Of a DNA stretch of 64,000 nt, positions 1 through 10,157 are shown piece by piece. A program made the translations under genes and the position numbers. Origin of the DNA: Microcyclospora pomicola (Eukaryota; Ascomycota; Dothideomycetes; Capnodiales); contig NHNY01000019.1 of NCBI GenBank assembly GCA_002786065.1, positions 62,001 to 126,000 of the forward strand. Direction: 5' to 3'. Numbering within the stretch: the stretch's first letter is position 1; each line of letters begins with the position of its first letter. Under the pieces are notes generated by a model. The model searched no databases. It was not told the origin of the DNA and saw only the letters and a list, made by a program, of their open reading frames with translations.

Positions 1-1
1 C

Positions 2-217
2 TCCACCTCCCGGACTTCCTCGACCCCCAAACTTCTCCATCCGTTCACCACCGGCCGAGACCGACATCCCCACTCGACAGCTTCGTCGACATCTCCCGCG
101 CGCGAAGAGCTCTTCACGTACAGCTCGCCTCCTCGCGCGGACGACATCAGCCCCGTCGCTTCGAATTCGGGGCCCATCGTGATCCCCGCGCCCCGCCGCT
201 CGCCGTTTCGCGGATGA
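2..217 (+). CDS. 3' end of an unknown gene (partial)
   Basis: Frame 2 is open from the window edge to a TGA at 215-217 and gives about 71 residues rich in Ser, Thr, Pro and Arg, including a SPPRADDISP-like stretch and a basic end (APRRSPFRG). This composition is typical of the disordered C-terminus of a fungal regulatory or cytoskeletal protein. The coding choice rests only on composition: frame 1 is also open here, up to 441. No domain is visible and the upstream part lies outside the window, so no function is proposed. Confidence 0.4.
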   Translation, partial: STSRTSSTPKLLHPFTTGRDRHPHSTASSTSPAREELFTYSSPPRADDISPVASNSGPIVIPAPRRSPFRG

Positions 218-952
218 AGAAGGGGCACCATGCTGCATCACATCATGCATTCTTCTTGACCCTCGATACACATTCTGCCCTTGGTCCGCGGAAACTCGCA
301 TCGGTTCCCCATGTTTTAGCGTCGGCGCTGGAGAGGAGTCACTTCTGGTTCTGCTTTTTCGGGCGAGTTTTGCTCCGCCGTTTTCTGCTTGGGTTTCACG
401 CCTCTTTCATCTCTGGGCATTTTAGCTGGTCGTACATATAGCGTCGCATCGCATCGCATCATAAGGCAGGGCAAGTTGCGGGATACAATCTCGTTCGGGT
501 CAAAGTCGCGCACGGAATTGCGTGAGATATCTCTAGACAGGCTTGCTGTGCCGTTGGTATATACATCCGTAAATAGACATTTAGGGGCTTAACGTCACTG
601 GTACATATGAATGGAGGTAAAGGTGCATTGTCAATGACTGACCGCCTTGAGCTAGCCATTGCGTCTTATTCTTTCTCTACCTAATCGATACTCGCACCCT
701 TGCACATCCCCCTTCTAGCTTCTTAGGAGGTGCGACGAGGTATAAAATGCATGGAGCATTCGTACTGATAGAGGTCTTCACCACCATCTGCCTTGATCTT
801 GATTGCCTTCAATCAATCCCCGCCGTTCGCCTCGCTATGCTGCCCTACGAATAATGCCTGTGTTTACGCTTGAATCGCAGCCGAAAGGAAGACTGCTGGC
901 ACACGGTATGATGAAGTCCGTTTGTTCGCTGCGTCTCTCATCTTCTTGTCCA
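218..952. other. Intergenic region, unknown gene 3' end / dcn1 3' end
   Basis: This is a convergent 3' intergenic stretch. I see no convincing coding frame. It holds a short GCATC tandem (about 451-468) and a TATAAAA string at 741-747 on the plus strand that precedes no recognisable plus-strand gene. Open frames running into 953-1661 on the plus strand are antisense shadows of dcn1. Confidence 0.5.
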
Positions 953-2115
953 TCACTCCACCTCCATCGCCTCGCCATCGGCGCCGCCCACCCCCGGCCG
1001 CTTCTCGGTCTTGACCCACTCGACAAACTCATCGATGACGCTGGGCCAGCTGGACTCCTCGTTCCAGAACCCCAGCGAGTCGTCGGCGATGGTCTGCCGC
1101 GCGAAGCTCAGCGTCTGCTTCCACAGGTCGCGGTTGACGGCCTTGGTCTGCTTGGCGGCCTGGAACTCGAGCCACCAGTCGAGCCAGGGGGTGTGCGCGG
1201 TCTGCCACTCGAGGCTGGGCTCGGTGAAGAGCATGCGCCAGAACTCGGTCGCCATCTCGAGCGGCAGCGTCTTGGCGCCGGGCGCCAGCGCCAGCTGGAA
1301 GGTGTGGTTGTACACGCTCTTGAAGATGTCGCGGTCGGTGCCGAGCTGCGCGCGCCGTTGCAACACGCAGTTGCGCATCTTGGGCAGCGTGTCGATGTTC
1401 AGCTCGCTCCAGCCGTCGACGAAACCCTCGCGCGTGAACTTGCCAAGCGTTGGCGAGGAAACGATTTCGGAGAAGATGAGCGACCCGACATCGTCGAGGC
1501 CGATCTGTAGCTCGCCCAGTAGGGTTTGTGCGCCTTCGGCGTTGATCTCGTCGGGTTCGTTCGTCGGGTCGTCACGGTATTTGTCGAACGTTTTGGTCAG
1601 GTTGGTGCGAGTCGCGCTGTTTGTGTTGCTGGCTGAATTGGAGAAGTATCTGTGGATGTGATATGGTCAGCGGAAAAGTGATGCCGGAGATGGTAAGAAA
1701 CCAAGATTGACAGCAGAATATAAGCAGCTTCGATCATTTCCGGCTCCTAGCCCATCGTGAGGTATGCTTCCATAGCAATACTTAGCTGTGCGGCTTTTAA
1801 TGCTGCTCCACGAAGATGGGTCTATGTTGCTATAAGACTGAGCAACCCGCCAAGCACAGTGGCACAAGGCACGAGCAATCGCCTCCTCGCAACTTCCGCC
1901 CCTTCGCCATAGCAGCCCGAGTCTCGCATCTTCCAAGTGAACCCGAAAAAGCAACCCAGGAGATATCTTGAAACGACGACTTACGCATTAATGGCCGCCT
2001 GCACGTTCCAAGCATGTTGCTTGAGCACCTTGGCCGCCCCGCTCTTATCCGCCTGCGTGATTGCCACCAGCTCGTTGATGGCCGTTTTTTGCTGGGTGGT
2101 GTATCCTGGTGGCAT
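953..2115 (-). CDS. dcn1: Dcn1, cullin neddylation (NEDD8 E3) factor
   Basis: The product helps transfer NEDD8/Rub1 from the E2 Ubc12 to cullins and so activates SCF-type ligases. The model is complement(join(953..1649,1985..2115)), 275 aa. Exon 1 encodes an N-terminal UBA domain (residues 1-44, ending KVLKQHAWNVQAAINA). Exon 2 carries the potentiating-neddylation (PONY) domain, with TFDKYRDDP, the helix LPKMRNCV and the C-terminal region with TPWLDWWLEF, DSLGFWNEESSWPSVIDEFVEW. The junction restores AAINA-YFSNS as expected in the family. The intron is 335 nt (GTAAGT donor, CCACAG acceptor), much longer than its neighbours. The start is the methionine of MPPGYTTQQ, the usual family start; a possible upstream exon is listed separately. 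Confidence 0.93.
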
Positions 2116-2938
2116 GATCGTCAGTTCCCCCGCATGTGTAGATGTGGCCAGCGAGCGATCGAAGAGGCGGAGGGGCAGGAGAGGCGGGATATATATGTAA
2201 TTCTCAAGGCGATGTTTTGCTGTTTCGGCCGCGTGAAGCTGTTCCCCACACAGTAGTATGGTGTCATGGCGGGCGGATGGTGGGGGGCAAGCAATTTGCT
2301 GCCTGAGGCTCGCAGATCCCCGTCGGCGAGGCATATATTGCAACATAGAATAGGACAAGCGGTGACTTACCAGACTTTCTCTTCTTGCTTGTAAGCAAGT
2401 CGACCTCGTCGTTACCCGGTGAGGTCAAGTCTATGACCGTGTCGGCTTTGCGCTTGGGCATGTTGCTGGTCCTGGGTCGTGGCGTGAAGGGTCGTGAGGT
2501 TGATCGAGGGAAGAAAGCACCTAGAGATATACCAAGCACGGTAGGTGAGACAAGTGAGTATGGCCTGCACCACAACCACGTTGTAGCCTCGTGGAAGCTG
2601 CCCTATTGTTTCGACAATGATAACCTTACCTTATACAACAACAAATACGCCCGTGTACTAGTTCAGTACATACCTATATACATACATTCGCTCGTGAATG
2701 ATTGTGTTGGTGTATTGCATAAGTATGGCGAATCGATCAACCGACGCCTTTGCTGGGACCACCGCTATCTGACCCAAGCCTCAAACATTGTACTGAGAGC
2801 ATCCTGCTGAAATGCTTGTGGATCCGACCAATCTATGTCTTGTTACAAACTCGTCAAGCGAACATAGGCTCAACGTGCGAAGTGTTGCCAACATTCGTCG
2901 AGCGCTGGCAGGACCCAGGACCTCAACAACAACAACCT
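2116..2938. other. Intergenic region between dcn1 and MVP1
   Basis: This holds the dcn1 promoter and the MVP1 3' region; both genes are on the minus strand. Apart from the small SIM-encoding exon candidate at 2371-2461, I see nothing that reads as coding. Confidence 0.5.
2371..2461 (-). other. Candidate 5' exon with a SUMO-interacting motif
   Basis: An ATG at 2461 opens a 31-residue frame starting MPKRKADTVIDLTSPGNDE and ending in a basic KKRKSG, directly followed by a canonical GTAAGT donor at 2370. VIDLT is a textbook SUMO-interacting motif and KKRK could act in nuclear import. It lies about 255 bp upstream of the dcn1 start on the same strand. Joining to the acceptor ACAG near 2221 would be in frame with dcn1 and would add a SIM-bearing extension. 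Equally it could be the first exon of a separate small gene. Composition and donor support it; the downstream partner is unresolved. Confidence 0.35.
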
Positions 2939-5127
2939 CTAATCGCCCAACGGCATACTTTCGACAGCATCTACCATGCTGCGGAAATTGTCGGCCTGCA
3001 GCTCGGCATATTTTACACGTTCCTGCGCCCAATCCTGGTGCAGTCGAGAGATTCTACCCTGAGTGGAGAGCGAGAAGAGCAATTCGTCCCGGACGCATTC
3101 CTTGATGAACACGCCACGAGCGTGCTGGTCCACGATCGATTGCTTGTCCTGTTCGAACTTGATTAGCTTTCGTCTCGAAACTTGCACGAGACTTGATCAT
3201 CTTACATTCACAATCGCCGTCTCCACCTTCTCCGCTTCGCCAGGCTTGGCCGCATCGCCTTTGGCCTTGATCCCCTGCAATTTCGACTCGTTCTGCATGA
3301 TCTTCCGCTCCAGCTGCGGGATGTTGTCACGCGCATATCGATCTCGACGGTCGAACATATCACGTAAGCTGACCAGCGAGTCGCGAATAGTCTTGAGGTC
3401 TTCCAACAATCCTTCGTCCCATGCTCGTGCTTCATCTTCAAGGAGAGACTGCGAAGTACTCAAATGCTTGGCAGTGCTCTTGATACCCTCATTGAGTAAG
3501 GGGACATCGTTCGCATCAATGGCATAGGTGTCGTTGCTGGTTTCCGCCAAGCTGGTCAGATTCAGACTGAATCTTCCATACTCGGAAGCAATCGCCTCTT
3601 TGCGCTTGCATAGCCGCTCGACCAGGTTGCACAGTGTAATGTAAAGCTCAGCTGATCGTCTGACACCAGATCGGACCGTATCGAAAGTGTCTTGCAAGTC
3701 CTGAGGTAGGCTGTCTTCGAGCGACGGCGGTAAAGACTTGCCAATGAACTCTTCTTGCACGCTGATCGTCGCCTGCTTTCGCCAGACGGCAAGTTCCTAG
3801 GGTCATGTCAGCAATGAATACTACAAAGGGAGTAGGGAACGCATGCATTCACCGTGGGTACTGTCAAGAACATAACCACCAACTGCTCTTCTCGCAGTAT
3901 TGGATGCCGCACCAACGCATTGGAGAAGCGGACCAGCCCACGTCTTCGCTTATCCAGGAAGCTTGTGTCCGTAGCGATGTGATTACCATTGATAGCGACT
4001 CGCTTTGGAGGCAAGAGGGGCAGTTGTCGGAACGGATACCGTTTGTGCAGACAGTCGAGAAGCCAGATGAAATCGCTGTATCTCCGTATGACCTTGCTAT
4101 TGCGGCGGATCGAGGCAACTTCGTAGTTGCGGTGCTGGAACATGAACATGCCCTCCTTCTCATCCAGCAAGTTCACAGTGACGTACTCTTCCGCACCTTT
4201 GGAGGTGACGACACGAGGTGGATTTGGCCGTCGAGGAGCAGCAGATCCATTCCCACCATCATCACCAAAGCCCTCGCCGGACGATCCCATGCCACCATAT
4301 TGTTCACCACTGGATGGAGCGAAACCTCCTGCTCCCCAGCTCGCGCCCTCGCTTATGCTGCTACTTTGTCCGGCTCCAAAGCTACCGCTAGTTGTAACGT
4401 CAGACTGTTCGTTCGCGCTGGTTGTGAACGTGCTCGTTGTCCTCTGCGGCCCAGCAGTCTTGGCTCCATTCAGATGTCCATGGCCCTTGTGTAAGTCTGG
4501 GCTTGCCCACGGATCGCTGTCCCCTAGGCTTCCTCCATAAGTCCCAGAAGTCGCATTGTTACCGCGCGGCGTTGATTGCGTTCCTGATGCACCAACACGT
4601 GCCTGGGAGGTTGGAGGCGTCATGGGCGGCGCCTGTTGCTTCGCTACCGGCAGATTCACCTGCGGTAGTCTCCTTCGTCGCTCATCCACAGCATCCAGGC
4701 TCAACTCCTCGCCCTCCTGTGCAAGCCCGATGAGCGCAAGCAGCACGTTGAACTCCGCCCGGCCTAGCACACTGCTCTCTCCGTGATTTGACACCAGGTC
4801 CCAAATCTTGTCGCTGGCGTGTGCACTGATCCCACTGTCCCTCAGCAATTGCTGGCACTCTGACGCCCGCACATTTCCTCCGCTCTGCAGACTGTCAAAG
4901 GTATCGATGTACGCATCCGGCACGTCCGCGCCAGCCAGCAGCGACTTGACCAGATTCCCTCGTCCTGTGTTCTTCTTCGGCGTGAAGCCCCACGGCGAGT
5001 CGCTATCGGCACCCGGTCCATCGCCAAACATACTCGAGCTTGTACCTTTGTTGGTTTGAGCGGCGTCATCGTCGAACAGCGAGGACTTGGCCCGCGACGC
5101 TGGCGGGTCTTCGCCGAAAAGCGACAT
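2939..5127 (-). CDS. mvp1: Sorting nexin Mvp1 (PX-BAR protein)
   Basis: Mvp1 is an endosomal sorting nexin that binds phosphatidylinositol 3-phosphate and works in membrane recycling and vacuolar sorting. The model is complement(join(2939..3148,3206..3796,3853..5127)), 691 aa; the introns are 57 and 56 nt with canonical ends. The N-terminus (MSLFGEDPP, then SSLFDDD) and an EH-like helical region (residues about 55-140) precede a Ser/Gly-rich linker. The PX domain spans about 312-425 with RRYSDFIWLL, whose second Arg is the expected phosphoinositide contact, and LPPKR further on. Exons 2-3 encode a helical BAR-type C-terminus ending in DAVESMPLGD. Length and order match fungal Mvp1. Ser/Asp-Pro-Phe-like acidic tracts in the N-terminus are of unknown role. 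Confidence 0.92.
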
Positions 5128-5691
5128 TGCTGCAGGGCTGGAATGGCGGTCAGAGGGTAAGCGTGGGAGGAGAAATCGATGATGGTATTATGCAGAGTCA
5201 ATCGTGCAGCGAACGAGGCGGGCATACATGTATACAGGGAAACAGTGATCTCTATCGCGGTTAGAGCTTCGAAGGCAGCTACAGTACCGTCCAAGCTCAC
5301 GCAATGCACCAGCCACGCGAAGAAGCTCAAATGCCGATTCGCCCGAGATACCGCGCAGATCACATGATGATGTCAAGAGCCATTGACCAGTACAGGAGGT
5401 GACCGCGCAAATTGTGACAACATTGTAATGGAACTATAATGGCGGAAGACCGTGATGTTGGGTTCATGCTATCAACGCGAATGGAGATGTGCGACGAACG
5501 CCTTGCAGCGGGAGTGCTGGTAAGATATCCATGGACCCCTTCCCTGTTTCCACTGTATTATCATGCTTCCCAATCGTCATGAACTCCGGAGATGCGAACA
5601 CAAAAGGGTATCAATACTCATGCCCGGTATAAACCATCCGAATAACGCCTTCGCCAGATCCGTGACGCCGCACATGCAAGGCCACCAGCTA
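5128..5691. other. MVP1 promoter / Slx8-like 3' region
   Basis: This is a tandem intergenic region on the minus strand. I see no coding signal and no clear repeat. Confidence 0.5.
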
Positions 5692-6855
5692 CTATTGAAA
5701 ATGCATCAAGTCGGTCTTCCCTTGTCGCTGTTTGAAGGTTTTCTGCTGCATGAATATGATGGGAACCACGGTTGTAGTCTTCGTATTTCTTCTCAGTTGC
5801 TTTCTGCATACTGGACAGCTTCCCACCCTATTCTCACTGCTCTTCTCACCTGCCATCAACGCTTGCGTCAGGCACTCGTGGCAGAATGGATGACCGCAAA
5901 CAGTCGTGGTCAGGTTGGTGTATGATTCCATGCAGATGATACATGTGTGCTTGCCCACACGCTGAGGGCCTGCCGCTGCTTCCTGTTGGGATTTGATAGC
6001 CGCCTGTTGTTGTGACCTGAGGATAGACTCCATGGTCGAAGAGCCTTCAGGATCGTTCGATAGATCTATTGCCTCGATGACATTTCCTCCATCCACAGAC
6101 CCAGGTTTTCCCCTTTTTGTTGCACGGCCATCATCTGTAACAGAGTGCGATTCTCCTCGTTTGCGCTTTTGTGAAGGAGGAGAGCTGTCGCCAGTGAGAT
6201 CCACCACGCGAGAGCGCACGTCATGTAGACCGGAGCGAACCCTGGGTAGCATATCGTTCCCTTCGGCCTCTGCACCCGCAAGCCCCGAGTTTGTAGGCGT
6301 TGCTGTAGACGGCGTGTCGCTGCTCCACAAATGGTCTGTGAAGTAGCCAAAGAGAGCCGGCGACGCTGCGGAAGTGTGATTTCCTGCCCGTACAGATTCC
6401 TCGCTGCCTCTTGATGCTCGTCTTACGTGCTGTGCAGGATGACTTTGAACGTTGGTGCTCGAGGGTTGCTGCAAGCCAGCGTGAGCGGAGGTTGTAGGTG
6501 GTATGTCTGCTGAAACATGATGCGATGATGGTGACGGCGGCTGGGCAGACGGCAGTGAATGCTGAGATGGCAGCGATCGAGTCTGCTGGTTGTTTGGCGA
6601 GGATAAAGTGTTGTCCGAGAAGTTATCGTGAGCATGTGAAGAGGCGTCCCAGTCACTGGAGAAGCAGCTGTCAGTGACGCCTTCGCAAACAACACCAACT
6701 GCTCTCGCTGCACATGATGGATGGGACTTTGGAAGGACTGACTCGGGATCAAGCATGCCAAAGCTCCAATCCTCCTCGACATTATGCCAGTCAGCATCGG
6801 CCAAAAAGCGATCGGGATCCTGTGGCCATGGATTCCATGCTTGGCGGGATGCCAT
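5692..6855 (-). CDS. Slx8-like SUMO-targeted RING ubiquitin ligase
   Basis: This single-exon gene encodes 387 aa. The C-terminal C3HC4 RING (about 306-351) reads CIICMESYTNLTTTVCGHPF...CHECL...CPVC, followed by a VVPIIFM strand as in Slx8/RNF4-type ligases. Two SUMO-interacting-motif candidates lie upstream, VVDLTGDSS and AIDLSNDPE, with a KRKRGES basic patch between them. RING plus tandem SIMs is the signature of SUMO-targeted ubiquitin ligases, which ubiquitinate sumoylated proteins in DNA repair and replication-stress control. The N-terminal half is Ser/His/Pro-rich and looks disordered. The ATG at 6855 (MASRQAWNPW) is the first in frame. It diverges from the Mei4 candidate. It could be another SIM-bearing RING protein rather than the true Slx8 orthologue, so no symbol is given. 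Confidence 0.8.
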   Translation of the reverse strand: MASRQAWNPWPQDPDRFLADADWHNVEEDWSFGMLDPESVLPKSHPSCAARAVGVVCEGVTDSCFSSDWDASSHAHDNFSDNTLSSPNNQQTRSLPSQHSLPSAQPPSPSSHHVSADIPPTTSAHAGLQQPSSTNVQSHPAQHVRRASRGSEESVRAGNHTSAASPALFGYFTDHLWSSDTPSTATPTNSGLAGAEAEGNDMLPRVRSGLHDVRSRVVDLTGDSSPPSQKRKRGESHSVTDDGRATKRGKPGSVDGGNVIEAIDLSNDPEGSSTMESILRSQQQAAIKSQQEAAAGPQRVGKHTCIICMESYTNLTTTVCGHPFCHECLTQALMAGEKSSENRVGSCPVCRKQLRRNTKTTTVVPIIFMQQKTFKQRQGKTDLMHFQ

Positions 6856-7495
6856 ACTCCCACCCGGATTGCAGCCGGATTGCAGTGGTGGATGGAGTGC
6901 TTCGGCGGTGTCTCAACACCATCAAGAGGTCGTGACCAGAGTGCACATGATGAGCCGACGTTACATGGCGGTCGTGGCGGCAAGATAATAACAGAAAGGC
7001 CATCCCGTGCCGGTGGATGCTGGTCGCCGCTCGGGTCTGATGTGTCCCAAGATCGTCGTCACTCTGCCTTCTCCCCGCCGTAACTCCGAAGTCCCCCAAT
7101 ACGAACTCAACCTACTGTATCGCTATCAACGAGGACACACCTCAAAGCTGTACAACAAGACGGCGAGATTGTATCAAACACGACACTGACTTGCTGCATC
7201 ACATGTCTCAGTTTCGAGTTCTGCTCGAGGGTCAAGATCCTGCTGAAGGACTAAATGTAAGGTATTGGTAGTTGAGGAACACGGCGAGCGTGCCTTCCCA
7301 AGAATACGCGAGACCTACCTCACCTCAGGTTATGGACAAAGACCACTGCATTGCTTCATCCATCTCGTTACTCGACAGGAAATCGCCTTTCGTTTGGACC
7401 ATCTGCTGACTTGCTGTTTGTGTCCGACTCGGGTTGCGTGCTTGACATCACGATCATGGTACTACACTCGCCATTTCTTTCGATATAAGGTAGAC
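6856..7495. promoter_or_regulatory. Divergent promoter, Slx8-like / Mei4 candidate
   Basis: 640 bp separate two divergently transcribed start codons. I found no TATA box and no named factor site worth calling; the open frames here look random. Confidence 0.45.
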
Positions 7496-9127
7496 ATGGA
7501 AAAGTTGAAGATCCCTAATCACGGATCGCTGGCTTTCGCAATTTGCATTGTGAAGGCGAAGCCTGAAGACATTCCGATCCAAGGTACTGACCATTGCCCG
7601 CTGGATACAATCTCGTCCCGACCTAACAGTGCTACCAGAGTATATTCATCTTCTCCAACGACATATTGCGAAAGGTCGGCGTGAAAATGCCGTCAGCGCC
7701 GCATACCGCCACCTGGATCGTTCCTCGTACTGGAGGTCTGAGTACGAACGGAAGAGGGATGCTCTAGTCGCAAGTGAGACCGAGGTGGTAAAGCTTCGTC
7801 GAAAACTGCAGGCTGCCGAAGCGCGCCTTGATGCGGTAGAAGCCACTACGGCAACGAAGAAACGGAGAAGTGTCGATGCAGATGCGAGTCTCGGTCTGCT
7901 TTCGCCAAAGCGAGCGCGAAGGGGATCTTCGCCAATGTCCGAGCCGACACTATCGATGTCTTCAGCACATGAATTCGACTTACCAGTTTCGAGAATGGCT
8001 GGTGAGGTTCTTGATCCTGTGGAGACCAATTCTGTATACTGACCGATCTAGGTGACCTGACACGCGCCCTCTTCACGATCGGGCAAGTACTTAGACGTGA
8101 CACTACGGTAGGGGCATCGGACGTCTATCCCCATCTCATACGAGCAGCTTCAACATTGCCGCAAGTCCTCTCCGAAGGGCTGGCCCAGTCTTCTCCCCAG
8201 TCTCCCGCTGACCGCGCTGATCTTCACACTCTCCACGCCACTTGTGCTGTTGCGAGACGTGCAGTTACACTGATGTTAGCAGGCGCCAAGAAGATCAGTC
8301 CAGCGCAAGAAGCGGAAGTGTCAAAGGACTCCTTCATCTACGCTTTCGTCCGCATGTATGCTGGCCTACTGAGATGTCTTTACGAGGCTTCAGATTCAGT
8401 CATTACTACTAAGTCCGTGCTAAGATCAGCTGCAAGCAACAAAGTCAAGCCAGCCAGCAAAAGGTCAACAAGCAAGCCACGGCTGTCCAACATGAAAGAT
8501 CACCCTGTGTTGAATGCTGTGACAAGTTTGCTTTGCGGTATCATTGAATCTCTCGACCCAGAGCTGAAGCTTCATAATGCCTTGTTCGAAGGTATTGCAT
8601 ACTCAATCATTGATAAGACCGGCTCTGCGCTATTCAGCTTGATCTTTGGCCACGCACGTGCCATAACGATCGAACAGGAAATCGCTTCCTGCCTCCCGAT
8701 AGACAGTAACGTAGACTCAGATCTTCCAAATCTTGATGCTAGTGATGACAACGGCCGGGACAAGCTTCTAGCACCATTCTTGATCCACTTGCTCAAGCGC
8801 GTCATGGCTGCCAGTCCCAGCCACTTAGGCTCGAATCAAACCCCCCGAACTGGAGTAGCCAAGAAACTGAACCTCAAGGTATCGACAAAGGGCACACTTG
8901 CTGTCACAGCTAAGGAGCGGCTGCAACGTGCTCTAGTAAACAGTACCTTCGGCACTGAAGGTGAAGATGATGGTGACCCTTTCACAGACTGCTTGAAAAT
9001 GCCGAACGCTAGATCCCCACTTCTATCCATTCCTAGAGTCAAAGAGACCGATGTCGCTGAGTGGTTCCAGGAAGAAGTGTGGCGTCTGTTGGGATGGGAA
9101 ATTTTGTCGAAGGAAGATAGCTGGTAG
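7496..9127 (+). CDS. Probable Mei4 homologue, meiotic break factor
   Basis: The model is join(7496..7583,7639..8001,8052..9127), 508 aa, with two phase-1 introns (55 and 50 nt) that have canonical ends and CTGAC/CTAAC branch motifs. The N-terminus (MEKLKIPNHGSLAFAICIVKAKP, then EYIHLLQRHI, then a tryptophan-Arg-Ser step and a coiled coil with EVVKLRRKLQ) follows the order I recall for animal MEI4: a helix like KLALALAIIRSKP, an EYxxxL helix, then W-R-S and EVxxLRxKL. A basic Ser-rich stretch (KKRR, PKRARRGSS) follows, then a largely helical C-terminal half ending in EEVWRLLGWEIL. Mei4 binds Rec114 and is needed for Spo11 double-strand breaks. The gene model is solid; the family name is inferred from pattern memory, not a search. 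Confidence 0.6.
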
Positions 9128-9354
9128 TTATTGGAGCTTCTGCCATTCGCAATTCGTCAGGTCTTCCCGTTTCAATCGAAGTGAAGTTCGCGCGCCCAGA
9201 TAGCAGTCCCCGCGACTTGCCTCGTAGATGATGGACGTGTCTTCGTATACTGTAAGGTGTCCTGGTTGTAGACACGGTTGCGAACAATGTCTCCGGCGCA
9301 CCGAGTAGGAATGTTGACTGTACCATCGTGGAAGAGGGCGCGAACCCCACAACC

Positions 9355-9867
9355 TCATCCGCCATGTAACGTGCTCACAAAGACGATCTCGTCCTTCTGC
9401 TGAAGCTCATACTTCTCCTCGCCCTCCAGTTCCCAATCGGCATCATTGATCAGAACCAGGATCCCCGGTCGTCTACACGTTCACATCGTCAGTTGAAGGC
9501 AGAGAGACCAAATACACCCGACCAAGGGCAGGCCTCGGAAGAGGCGATGAAGAATGACATACACGGAGTCATCGAGCACGAACATCTCCTTGCGGGGGTC
9601 TTTGATCAGGTTCTCGCAAAGCCAAGTGATGAGAAACGCGACAGTCGCTGGCTTCTGTGTCGCTGGATCGATTGACGGCACGTTGATGTTGTGCCGCCGT
9701 TGGTTGGAGAAGAGGAGCTCAAGACCGCCACTGGGAGATGATTAGAAGATGGTCGTGATGAGAAGCTGATTCCGTTCCAAGAAGGGTGGTGCTTTTGGGA
9801 ACTTAGGGAATGGGTATAGGTTGTCTACTTACGTGAATTCTACGGTTAGAGGGAGAGAGTCCGGCAT
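9355..9867 (-). CDS. urm1: Urm1, ubiquitin-related modifier
   Basis: Urm1 is both a sulfur carrier for 2-thiolation of tRNA wobble uridine and a protein modifier (urmylation). The model is complement(join(9355..9472,9563..9730,9833..9867)), 106 aa. The 35-nt first exon encodes [11 protein letters not shown]; exon 2 gives [13 protein letters not shown] and the helix [14 protein letters not shown]; exon 3 gives [18 protein letters not shown], then the conserved STLHGG end. The C-terminal Gly-Gly, needed for adenylation and thiocarboxylation by Uba4, is intact. All junctions keep phase. It converges with the Mei4 candidate (227 bp apart) and diverges from PUS9. Confidence 0.96.
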
Positions 9868-10157
9868 GATCAGTTATTCCAACTGTTGCTGGAGAGGCAT
9901 ACAGGTCATAACCACGGAGGATGTTCATCGATCTTGACCTTAAAAGTCTGTGCGTTGGCGCTAGTATGATATTTCTCGAGGGCATCTACTCGCGACCAGA
10001 GATCGGATTCCACAATACTCTTTGCGATTTGTTCCTCTTCCTTACTTTCCCAGGGATTGATCGATTATATCGATGCGCATCTAAGTTCCGAACACTGGCG
10101 CCGAGTCCCAAGGTCTTCGCATACCTCTTGCGACGGGGTCGCATTCCTGCTTCTAGC
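9868..10157. promoter_or_regulatory. Bidirectional promoter of URM1 and PUS9
   Basis: Only 290 bp lie between the two divergent start codons, so the two tRNA-modification genes must share or abut their promoters. An open frame through this interval in phase with PUS9 has no good upstream ATG and looks non-coding. Confidence 0.5.

Noticed and set aside
803-1661. Plus-strand open frames of 235 and 216 codons
   Set aside because: They lie antisense to the conserved PONY domain of dcn1, start at non-ATG codons and have no domain of their own.
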